A DNA stretch of 64,000 nucleotides from Ignavibacteria bacterium UBA2333. Its GTDB lineage: Bacteria > Bacteroidota > Ignavibacteria > Kapaibacteriales > Kapaibacteriaceae. The stretch spans positions 62,001 to 126,000 of the forward strand of contig DDUR01000101.1 in the NCBI GenBank assembly GCA_002344895.1. Direction: 5' to 3'. Under the pieces are notes generated by a model. It was not told where the DNA came from. It searched no databases and saw only the letters and a list, made by a program, of their open reading frames with translations. The position numbers were made by a program, and so were the translations under genes. Every line of letters starts with the position of its first letter. Position 1 is the stretch's first letter. Of the stretch, positions 1 to 6,097 are shown piece by piece.

Positions 1-269
1 TCACCAGCAAGAGTGTGAATTGGCGCAACGACTACTTCAACCTTTTCGCCCTGATATTCATCCGTGCGATATTCAATCTCACGAACAACGAGTTTGAAGC
101 ACTCGTGGATAAAACCTTCGGTCGTCTTCGATTTCGATTTCAGACGTTTGACGATGGCCTTGATCTTCGGGTTCTTTGCGTCACGGTTTGCCAAACGGAT
201 CATGTGATCATCGACAGTGCCGATGATCTGCGGATCTCCGTCAGGATATTGGTGACGCCGGACCTTCAT
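1..269 (-). CDS. Partial protein, possibly transglutaminase-like, of an integrated element
   Basis: The first 89 codons are visible; the gene runs off the left edge. The protein starts MKVRRHQYPDGD. It has a helical stretch (NRDAKNPKIKAIVKRL) and then a segment ending VVVAPIHTLAG at the window edge. In phage-type transglutaminase-like proteins a similar helix and a 'P..TL..G' segment come just before the GDCDD catalytic region. That catalytic region would lie outside the window, so the family call is only an inference. Its ATG overlaps the TGA of the next gene upstream as ATGA (266-269), so the two are probably translationally coupled. It is the third gene of a minus-strand cassette that ends against a tRNA-Pro remnant, which fits a prophage or integrative element. 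Confidence 0.5.
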   Translation of the reverse strand, partial: MKVRRHQYPDGDPQIIGTVDDHMIRLANRDAKNPKIKAIVKRLKSKSKTTEGFIHECFKLVVREIEYRTDEYQGEKVEVVVAPIHTLAG

Positions 270-451
270 GATACGCGTCCGGCTTTGTTGAAAGCACGTG
301 GATATACAAGGGCTTCACGTAGTTCTTTGATTTCTGCACGCAGAGAATGGATCTCACGATACACAGACCTCATGACGAAGATCCAGATCGCATTGACAAG
401 CGTCAGCATCCCCACAAACACACCGATAATGTCCATTGCTGGCATTTCCAT
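266..451 (-). CDS. Small single-span membrane protein (61 aa)
   Basis: A 61-residue protein with one hydrophobic segment at about residues 5-27 (MDIIGVFVGMLTLVNAIWIF). It is followed by a charged, helical, coiled-coil-like stretch (about residues 30-47) and a basic tail. No family is recognised. Size and layout resemble small accessory membrane proteins of phage lysis or structural cassettes, but nothing in the sequence proves this. The start overlaps the stop of the 230-residue gene upstream as TGATG (449-453), and its own stop overlaps the next start as ATGA. This tight packing supports it being real and co-translated. Confidence 0.6.
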   Translation of the reverse strand: MEMPAMDIIGVFVGMLTLVNAIWIFVMRSVYREIHSLRAEIKELREALVYPRAFNKAGRVS

Positions 452-1143
452 CAGCGTCCACCCTTAAATTCAGCAAACAGATTTGTTACTTTACCGAGAG
501 CATAAGCACCAGCGACGACGACTAGGCCGATACCTCCCCACTTTACTATTGAGCTAATGTCAAGGGAAGTGCCGCCAGCGTTTTGACGCGAGTTATCCTG
601 GCGACGATTCACTTCCTCGGAGTGCTTCTGCGCTTCCGGCGATTGGGTGTTGACGTCCTTCGTTTGCAACGTTCGCGGCCGGATAATGAGTGGCGATAAC
701 GTGCCAGCTTCATAACACTTTGCCATCCAGTACAGAACCACGCGGATCAGCTTCTCCGACCACTGTGGATACGCACGCTTCATGAAGGCAATCACGGTCT
801 CACGATTCGCTACGACGTCGTATTCAGGGCAGTTGCCCTTCTCTGCGTTAATGACATACGATCGTAGTATCTCACGGACCACCTCAATTCGGTAAGACTC
901 GTACAGGTGCGGTGAGAACTTTCGGACAGCGGCGGAGGCAGGATAGTTCGGATTGGCTTGTTTATTGGCCAGATAGTGGACGTTGCACACACCGAGATGC
1001 CAGTAATCGGTCGTTCCATACCCGCCAACGTTCACGCACCACGTCTCGGCTTCCAGGTACTGGCCCGTCGGCTCGGAAAGCTGGCTAGCTTCTGAGCTTG
1101 AACCGTTGTATTTTCGCCGAAGTCCTGTTGTCAGGATAGCCAT
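451..1143 (-). CDS. Hypothetical protein with C-terminal membrane anchor (230 aa)
   Basis: Not recognised. The protein has no signal peptide. It has a folded-looking N-terminal region with aromatic and Cys residues (about 30-75 and 105-150) and a polar linker rich in Gln, Asn, Arg and Ser (about 160-195). One probable membrane helix follows near residues 200-222 (IVKWGGIGLVVVAGAYALG). The polar linker and tail anchor are typical of element-borne structural or host-interaction proteins. It is the promoter-proximal gene of three overlapping minus-strand genes. A GGTGAG stretch just before the ATG may be the ribosome site. The attachment-site remnant begins about 65 bases upstream, so this gene marks the edge of the putative element. 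Confidence 0.65.
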   Translation of the reverse strand: MAILTTGLRRKYNGSSSEASQLSEPTGQYLEAETWCVNVGGYGTTDYWHLGVCNVHYLANKQANPNYPASAAVRKFSPHLYESYRIEVVREILRSYVINAEKGNCPEYDVVANRETVIAFMKRAYPQWSEKLIRVVLYWMAKCYEAGTLSPLIIRPRTLQTKDVNTQSPEAQKHSEEVNRRQDNSRQNAGGTSLDISSIVKWGGIGLVVVAGAYALGKVTNLFAEFKGGR

Positions 1144-1170
1144 GAACTCACCAATGACTCACGTGTGAAT

Positions 1171-1188
1171 GCTAAACAACTGTTTAGC
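1171..1188. repeat. 8-bp perfect inverted repeat near element end
   Basis: GCTAAACA, two bases, then TGTTTAGC. It lies between the start of the minus-strand cassette (1143) and the tRNA-Pro remnant (1211). The position would suit an operator for the cassette or an integrase/excisionase arm site. It has no T-tract, so a terminator is unlikely. Confidence 0.45.
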
Positions 1189-1210
1189 AAGCACTTACAC
1201 AACGAGTCAC

Positions 1211-1257
1211 CCTGCTTTGGGAGCAGGGGGTCGTGAGTTCGAATCCCACCACCCCGA
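1211..1257 (+). pseudogene. tRNA-Pro(TGG) 3' half: attachment-site remnant
   Basis: From the anticodon arm to the discriminator base this reads as tRNA-Pro. The anticodon stem is CCTGC/GCAGG with loop TTTGGGA (anticodon TGG). A GGGTC variable loop, the T arm around TTCGAAT, and a 3' acceptor strand CACCCCG plus A follow. CCA is not encoded. No acceptor 5' strand (expected CGGGGTG) or D arm exists upstream, so it cannot be a functional tRNA. The T stem has one A-C mismatch. A 3' half alone is the classic scar left when an element integrates at the 3' end of a tRNA gene. The intact tRNA-Pro should be at the other end of the element, left of this window. Confidence 0.8.
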
Positions 1258-1280
1258 CAGATACGGTTATTCACCGACAT

Positions 1281-1318
1281 AATGGCAGAGACACTTCAAC
1301 ACGTCACTGCCATTTTTT
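1281..1318 (+). terminator. Probable terminator downstream of the tRNA-Pro remnant
   Basis: AATGGCAG pairs with CTGCCATT across an 18-base loop and is followed by TTTT. It is probably the original terminator of the chromosomal tRNA-Pro transcription unit, now cut off from the gene body by the insertion. The long loop makes it a weak hairpin. Confidence 0.45.
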
Positions 1319-1333
1319 GTTTTCGGTCTCGTT

Positions 1334-2695
1334 ATGACGCAACCTGCACAACAACGTTGGCGACGAATCCTCTCGCTCGCCTGGCCGCTCATTATTTCTA
1401 ACAGCTTCTGGAACCTGCAGTTGTTTATCGACCGGGCTTTTCTCGGTCAATATTCTACTGAAGCGCTGGGTGCTGCTATGGCAGTTATGGGAGTGTTCTG
1501 GGTACCTATGGCTCTACTACAGGGCACGGCATCCTATGTAACAACCTTTGTAGCGCAGTACTACGGAGCTGAAGAGTATGACCACATCGGACCTACACTC
1601 CGTCAGTCCATCCTCGTTTCCATTGTCGGCGGGTTGCTGTTCTTCGGCTTCATTCCCCTCGCTGAGCCATTTTTTCGAATGATTGGTCATGAGCTTGGCG
1701 TACTTCAACTTGAAATCGAATATTTCAATGCTCTGACGACCTCTGCCTTGCCGACAGCCATTGTTGCTGCAATCAGTGGTTACTTTATCGGCCTTGGCCG
1801 GACAGAACGAGTGATGATATTGAATGGAGTTGGACTCTTATTGAATGCCGTGCTCGACTACCTCCTCATCTTTGGTAACGGCGGATTTCCGGAAATGGGT
1901 GCTGCGGGCGCTGGCCTTGCAACGGGGCTCGCTGGATTTGGTTCAGTAATCGTTGGATTTTTCCTTCTGCGGTACGATCGCGATTCCGCTAGGTATGCCG
2001 TATTCGGATCATGGCGACCAAACTTTGCCGTTATGAAACAGTTTCTCAGGTATGGCCTGCCGAGCGGTCTCCAGTGGGCACTTGAGGGAATTGCCTTTAC
2101 CGTCTTCTTAATCTACATGGGCAGACTCCCCAATGGGGCTGCTTCGTTGGCGGCAAGCAGTATAGCTGTTACTGTGATGATGCTCTCCGTTCTGCCGGCT
2201 ATGGGCATTGCGCAAGCTGTGATGACCCTTGTCGGACAGCACATCGGTGAGGGAAACCCGGACGAAGCTGCACGCGATACATGGTCAGGTGTTCGTATTT
2301 CACTTGCCTATATGGCCTGTGTGGCCCTCAGTTTTGTTGTGATCCCTGACGTATACCTGCTAGCATTTCAGAATGACAAGGATCCTCTCTTATGGCAATC
2401 GGTACAACATCTTGCTCCACAACTCCTGGCCTGCGTAGCCATCTTTACTCTGTTTGACAGCGTATACCTCAACGTGTCCTTTGCGCTCAAGGGCGCTGGA
2501 GATACGGTGTTTGTATCAGCCATAGCGGCAATCCTCCCATGGCCTATCATGGTACTTCCGTCAACTCTGGTGAGTGGTCCGGACGCCGTTGTTGATGCAT
2601 GGAAATGGATCATACCATACTCAGCTACAATCTGTGTCATACTCATTTACAGGTTCCGTCAAGGTGCATGGCGGACGATGAGTGTACGATCCTGA
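1334..2695 (+). CDS. MATE-family multidrug/toxin exporter
   Basis: A 453-residue integral membrane protein with about 12 hydrophobic segments arranged as two MatE repeats. The first repeat opens with WPLIISNSFWNLQLFIDRAF and the second has LRYGLPSGLQWALEG near residue 240. This is the normal length for NorM/DinF-type exporters, which couple sodium or proton entry to export of cationic compounds. The substrate cannot be told from sequence. The gene stands alone: the tRNA-Pro remnant and a weak terminator lie upstream and an unrelated secreted protein lies downstream. No clear Shine-Dalgarno precedes the ATG. It is probably the first core-chromosome gene after the integrated element. Confidence 0.9.
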   Translation: MTQPAQQRWRRILSLAWPLIISNSFWNLQLFIDRAFLGQYSTEALGAAMAVMGVFWVPMALLQGTASYVTTFVAQYYGAEEYDHIGPTLRQSILVSIVGGLLFFGFIPLAEPFFRMIGHELGVLQLEIEYFNALTTSALPTAIVAAISGYFIGLGRTERVMILNGVGLLLNAVLDYLLIFGNGGFPEMGAAGAGLATGLAGFGSVIVGFFLLRYDRDSARYAVFGSWRPNFAVMKQFLRYGLPSGLQWALEGIAFTVFLIYMGRLPNGAASLAASSIAVTVMMLSVLPAMGIAQAVMTLVGQHIGEGNPDEAARDTWSGVRISLAYMACVALSFVVIPDVYLLAFQNDKDPLLWQSVQHLAPQLLACVAIFTLFDSVYLNVSFALKGAGDTVFVSAIAAILPWPIMVLPSTLVSGPDAVVDAWKWIIPYSATICVILIYRFRQGAWRTMSVRS

Positions 2696-2802
2696 CCTAC
2701 GTACGGGATTTTGCGTCAATTCTGATTTGCCGAGTTTTTACGTACACTGGACTACGGTAATGTTCCGGAATTTTGTTGCAGGTTCTGTGGTTGGAGATAA
2801 CA

Positions 2803-3366
2803 ATGATTGTTGTTCCAACACGGAAAAATCAACACTCAATCTTGATGACTGCACGACACGCCATTTCCACCCTGACCGTACTGGCAGCTCTGCTCTTCAC
2901 CACGTCATCTACGTTTTCTCAGTCGACGGAAACACTCTGGAATCCAACGACGTGGGTGCCTTGCACGGAAATCGTAGCGCCATGGGGAACGAAGGCCGAA
3001 GTTCTTCTCGACTCAATCGCCCGTCGCGGAGCTATCGGCGCTGAACGAATTGGTGATCCATTAACGGCCACTTTTGCCATCCGTGTGAAGGATCCAATTC
3101 AATCAACGCCGATTGAGTTTGTCTTTGATGTTCGTAACCGCTTCATGGCAGCAGCAACTGTTGTTGTATGCAAAGATTCACGTTCAGCACGATCGACGTT
3201 TCGTCAACTTCAGCAGAACTTGCTCGCAGCTGGCGCAACGATTGATCTTGACGAGGACGGCACTGCATCGTATACGCTGTACTGTGCCGATGGAAAGTTT
3301 GCTATTACCATCGGCATTCGCGCTGACGAACCAACACAAGTGTTTTACGCCGTCGATCGAATGTAA
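2803..3366 (+). CDS. Secreted hypothetical protein (187 aa)
   Basis: Start chosen at 2803 because GGAG lies six bases upstream. A later ATG at 2845 would give a shorter signal peptide. The N-terminus is a long basic region followed by a hydrophobic core (ISTLTVLAALLF) and a likely cleavage site after STFSQ. The mature part is about 150 residues with three Cys (WVPCTEI, VVVCKDS and LYCADGK), a mixed alpha/beta pattern and no recognised domain. The cysteines could form a disulfide in the periplasm. The downstream gene is convergent, with only about 33 bases between them. Function unknown. Confidence 0.7.
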   Translation: MIVVPTRKNQHSILMTARHAISTLTVLAALLFTTSSTFSQSTETLWNPTTWVPCTEIVAPWGTKAEVLLDSIARRGAIGAERIGDPLTATFAIRVKDPIQSTPIEFVFDVRNRFMAAATVVVCKDSRSARSTFRQLQQNLLAAGATIDLDEDGTASYTLYCADGKFAITIGIRADEPTQVFYAVDRM

Positions 3367-3399
3367 TCCTGTTGAGTACCGCGACGAGACGTTGCCAGT

Positions 3400-4026
3400 T
3401 TACATTGCGGCAAGTTTCTTCAAATCCATTTTGTTCGCTGTCGCCTTGACAAAGTCAACGGGCTTATTGGTTGCAGCTATCTCAAGATGGAAGCGTCCAC
3501 CAAGTCCGTACTGAACACTACTTGATTTTGACTGCTTGTCAAATCGTTGATGTCCAGCGATAAAGTCACCATCCTGAAACGTCGACCACGTTTCGTTTGC
3601 ATTGTCAACACTCATCTTGAGTGCAAATACGGCGAACACACCCGCCCAGCCTGCTTCACTGGAATTCCAATCGGTCAGCGTAATGGTTACCGTGTTTCCG
3701 TCAGTAGCCGTATAGGTACGACGTGCCTGTGCCATTGACATGCCAGGTATCTCAGTTGTGCTCGTCTCCGCTTCCCCTGCTACATAGCCATCGAGTGACG
3801 CCGGAAGAAAGGCAGCTAACTTGTCCGTTGGCATTGCCAGTGTGTCACCTGCGGCACGCCGCTCTTCACGTCGACGCTGAATAGCATCCTGGCTTTGTTG
3901 TGCCTCATTTGCCGATTCTGCAATCGATTGATAATTCTTTACCTGTTCCAAAGCCTGTTCGGCTTCTCCGCCACAGGCAGCCAGTAATGAGGATCCGAGC
4001 AGTAGACTAGCAAAAAAAGTTTTCAT
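3400..4026 (-). CDS. Lipoprotein of unknown function (208 aa)
   Basis: The start at 4026 is supported by AAGGAA upstream and gives MKTFFASLLLGSSLLAACGG, a classic lipoprotein signal with lipobox LLAAC and the acylated Cys at residue 19. A Gln/Glu/Arg-rich, probably coiled region follows (about residues 25-60). The C-terminal domain of about 130 residues contains VTITLTDW, an Ala/Gly-rich helix, and a closing strand that ends in KATANKMDLKKL. No family is recognised. It is convergent with the secreted protein before it and divergent from the cytochrome operon, with 217 bases between. An in-frame longer start exists, but it would hide the signal peptide. Confidence 0.75.
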   Translation of the reverse strand: MKTFFASLLLGSSLLAACGGEAEQALEQVKNYQSIAESANEAQQSQDAIQRRREERRAAGDTLAMPTDKLAAFLPASLDGYVAGEAETSTTEIPGMSMAQARRTYTATDGNTVTITLTDWNSSEAGWAGVFAVFALKMSVDNANETWSTFQDGDFIAGHQRFDKQSKSSSVQYGLGGRFHLEIAATNKPVDFVKATANKMDLKKLAAM

Positions 4027-4243
4027 AGTTGTGTTTCCTTGGTGTAAAAACATCTGCATGGTTGTTTGTTGGCTTGCGAGCAGTAGTGCCGCACATGTAA
4101 ATCTAAGCATCTCGTGATGTCTACGGCCCCCGCACACCGCACAGAGGGTCTGCTTTCCATCAATTCAACCTTTTGGTTGAGAACCCAAGGTCGGGACGAC
4201 GACGTATCTGCTCCCTGTTCACATCACAGAGAGGAAAAACATC

Positions 4244-5200
4244 GTGGTTCGGAAAGTATTACGATTTGCTGCCTGGTCAGCTGGAGGTCTTGTAACCTTC
4301 GCCTTGGTTGCAGTGGTAGCCGGCATCATCGCATTTGAGCACGGAGTGTCGCAGACATATAACGTCGCTGGTGTTGATGTTGTCGTGCCAACAGATTCTG
4401 CTACAATCGTCGAAGGGCAACGACTTTATACGATACGCGGCTGTGCCGACTGTCACGCCTCGGACCTTGGCGGCAAAAAGGTGATGGACGCCGGATTTCT
4501 TGTTGGAACGTTCTCAGGCGTCAACATTAGCGGTGGTGAAGGATCGCGAACGGCCTCGTTTATGCCTCGAGACTTCGATCGAGCCATTCGACATGGAATC
4601 GGACCCGATGGAATGCCACTCGTCATCATGCCGTCAAAAGACTATTCGGGCATGTCGGACGAAGAGCTCGGCAAAATCATCGCCTACATCACATCCCAGC
4701 CACAGGTTTCCCGCACCATGCCGCGTCCGTCAATGGGCCCACTCATGAAGACGTTGTATGCCTTTGGCAAACTCGACAACCTGATTCACGCAGAGATCGT
4801 AGATCACGCAAAACGTGCTCCACGAGAAAGTCCCAAAGACGTTGCGCAGCTCGGTAAGTACATCGCAGAAACGTGTACGGGTTGCCATATGCCTGACCTA
4901 GCCGGCGGACCAATTCCTGGAATGCCACCAGAATTCCCACCTGCAGCTGATATCCGTCCAACGGGTCGTATGGCCTCCTATTCGCCTGAAGCATTTGCTG
5001 CGATGCTCAAAACCGGACGTACACCTGAGGGTAAAAACATCAACCCCGAGTTTATGCCATGGACGGCGTTTTCGGCCATGACGTCCGAAGAAGTTGATGC
5101 ACTGTACGCCTATCTCGCAAAAAAACCTGCTGTGGCATCCAAACAATTGAACAATTCTTCCACTTCAAGCCTTGATTGGCACTACAGTCCGGAGTACTAA
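4244..5200 (+). CDS. Membrane-anchored diheme cytochrome c
   Basis: GTG start preceded by GAGAGG. The 318-residue protein has an N-terminal membrane anchor (about residues 7-31) and two cytochrome c domains. The heme-binding CxxCH motifs are CADCH (67-71) and CTGCH (211-215). Each is followed by a Met that could be the distal ligand (near 130 in VIMPSKDY, and in PEFMPW near 270). The domains face the periplasm and pass electrons one at a time. This is the class often found as the cytochrome subunit of periplasmic dehydrogenases or as free electron shuttles. No dehydrogenase subunit is next to it. The partner three bases downstream is a hemerythrin-like protein, so oxygen or NO handling is possible. 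Confidence 0.9.
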   Translation: MVRKVLRFAAWSAGGLVTFALVAVVAGIIAFEHGVSQTYNVAGVDVVVPTDSATIVEGQRLYTIRGCADCHASDLGGKKVMDAGFLVGTFSGVNISGGEGSRTASFMPRDFDRAIRHGIGPDGMPLVIMPSKDYSGMSDEELGKIIAYITSQPQVSRTMPRPSMGPLMKTLYAFGKLDNLIHAEIVDHAKRAPRESPKDVAQLGKYIAETCTGCHMPDLAGGPIPGMPPEFPPAADIRPTGRMASYSPEAFAAMLKTGRTPEGKNINPEFMPWTAFSAMTSEEVDALYAYLAKKPAVASKQLNNSSTSSLDWHYSPEY

Positions 5201-5203
5201 CAC

Positions 5204-5884
5204 ATGGAACGTTTTCGCGTCTACGACACACCGCATAAGGGCATTCGCCGTGGTTTTGCTGAAGTGATGGTCGCTCTTGGCCAGACTGACTGGTCACGAC
5301 CTTCAACCGTGATACCTGTTCTCGATCTGACGGCGGACCTGTTACGTGTCCTGGAACTTCATGCAGACATCGAAAACAACGTTGTTCTTGCCGACCTTGA
5401 GCTGCGAGTTCCAGGTGCAACACACCATGACACACATGATCATGAAGAACTTGAACTCGTTCACCTCAAACTCAACGAGCTCGTCTCTTCGATGAAGGCT
5501 GCAGCACAACGAGATGAGTCTCTTGTTGCACAAGGCCGCAACCTTCTGGAAGGTATAAACGCCCTCATTGCCGAACACCTCGAACACATGGGTTATGAGG
5601 AGACGGTAACACAACAACTTCTATGGGACAACTTTTCTGATGAAGAACTTATGGCTCAACTTCCACGAATCATGCAATCGCATGGTCCGGACGACATGAT
5701 TCTCATGATGCGATTTATCCTTCCAGGGTTGAGCCAACCAGAACGTCAGCACATTGTTCAGGGAATGCGTGCCAATGCTCCCGAACCATTCTTACACGCC
5801 GTACTCGCTGCCGCCGGGCCATTTATCCCGGAACCGGAGTTTGACGCCTTGCTTCAGACACCCGAACCGAAGTACGCTGCGTAA
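5204..5884 (+). CDS. Hemerythrin-like (HHE) domain protein
   Basis: A 226-residue, mostly helical, soluble protein with candidate di-iron ligands spaced as in the hemerythrin/HHE family. These are His11 (TPHKG), His53 and Glu57 (LELHADIEN), a His-rich loop at 74-80 (HHDTHDH), and His125, His128 and Glu132 (AEHLEHMGYEE). Such proteins bind O2, NO or iron at a non-heme di-iron centre and act in sensing, storage or repair. There is no signal peptide, so it is cytoplasmic. It starts three bases after the cytochrome c stop, so the two are co-transcribed. Two identical terminator-like hairpins follow the stop. The C-terminal 80 residues (after LLWDNF) are not part of the HHE core. Confidence 0.75.
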   Translation: MERFRVYDTPHKGIRRGFAEVMVALGQTDWSRPSTVIPVLDLTADLLRVLELHADIENNVVLADLELRVPGATHHDTHDHEELELVHLKLNELVSSMKAAAQRDESLVAQGRNLLEGINALIAEHLEHMGYEETVTQQLLWDNFSDEELMAQLPRIMQSHGPDDMILMMRFILPGLSQPERQHIVQGMRANAPEPFLHAVLAAAGPFIPEPEFDALLQTPEPKYAA

Positions 5885-5930
5885 TCTCTCCCGGTGAATC
5901 TCCAGTCACTGGGCTTCATTCCCCTCCCAA

Positions 5931-5968
5931 TTCACCGGGTTACGTGGTAACCCGGTGATTTCGTTTTT
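5931..5968 (+). terminator. Rho-independent terminator, copy 1
   Basis: CACCGGGTTAC and GTAACCCGGTG form an 11-bp perfect stem with loop GTG (5933-5957), extended by an A/T pair and followed by TTTCGTTTTT. It ends the cytochrome/hemerythrin operon. A near-identical second copy follows 54 bases later. Confidence 0.8.
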
Positions 5969-5984
5969 GAATTACCCCTTTCAA

Positions 5985-6021
5985 ATCACCGGGTTACATG
6001 GTAACCCGGTGATTTCGTTTT
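5985..6021 (+). terminator. Rho-independent terminator, copy 2
   Basis: Same 11-bp stem as copy 1 (CACCGGGTTAC / GTAACCCGGTG, 5987-6011) with loop ATG, followed by TTTCGTTTT. The duplication includes the tail, and the core CCGGTGA is shared with tandem arrays elsewhere in the window (15545, 38161, 60828). Confidence 0.75.
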
Positions 6022-6097
6022 AGATCCGTGGTGTAACTTACACCTGTGGTTCAGGAGTCTGTCTTCAGAACCCTCCCTTTCACTTCCAGGTAACGTC

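Noticed and set aside
15..467. 150-codon plus-strand frame at the left edge
   Set aside because: It runs antisense to two coupled minus-strand genes linked by ATGA/TGATG overlaps, which are more convincing.
1211..1257. Functional tRNA-Pro gene
   Set aside because: No 5' acceptor strand or D arm is present upstream; only the 3' half exists.
4165..4180. Hairpin TCAACC-TTTT-GGTTGA between divergent genes
   Set aside because: Short stem with no T-tract, and lies upstream of both genes, so a terminator makes no sense; possible operator but no further support.
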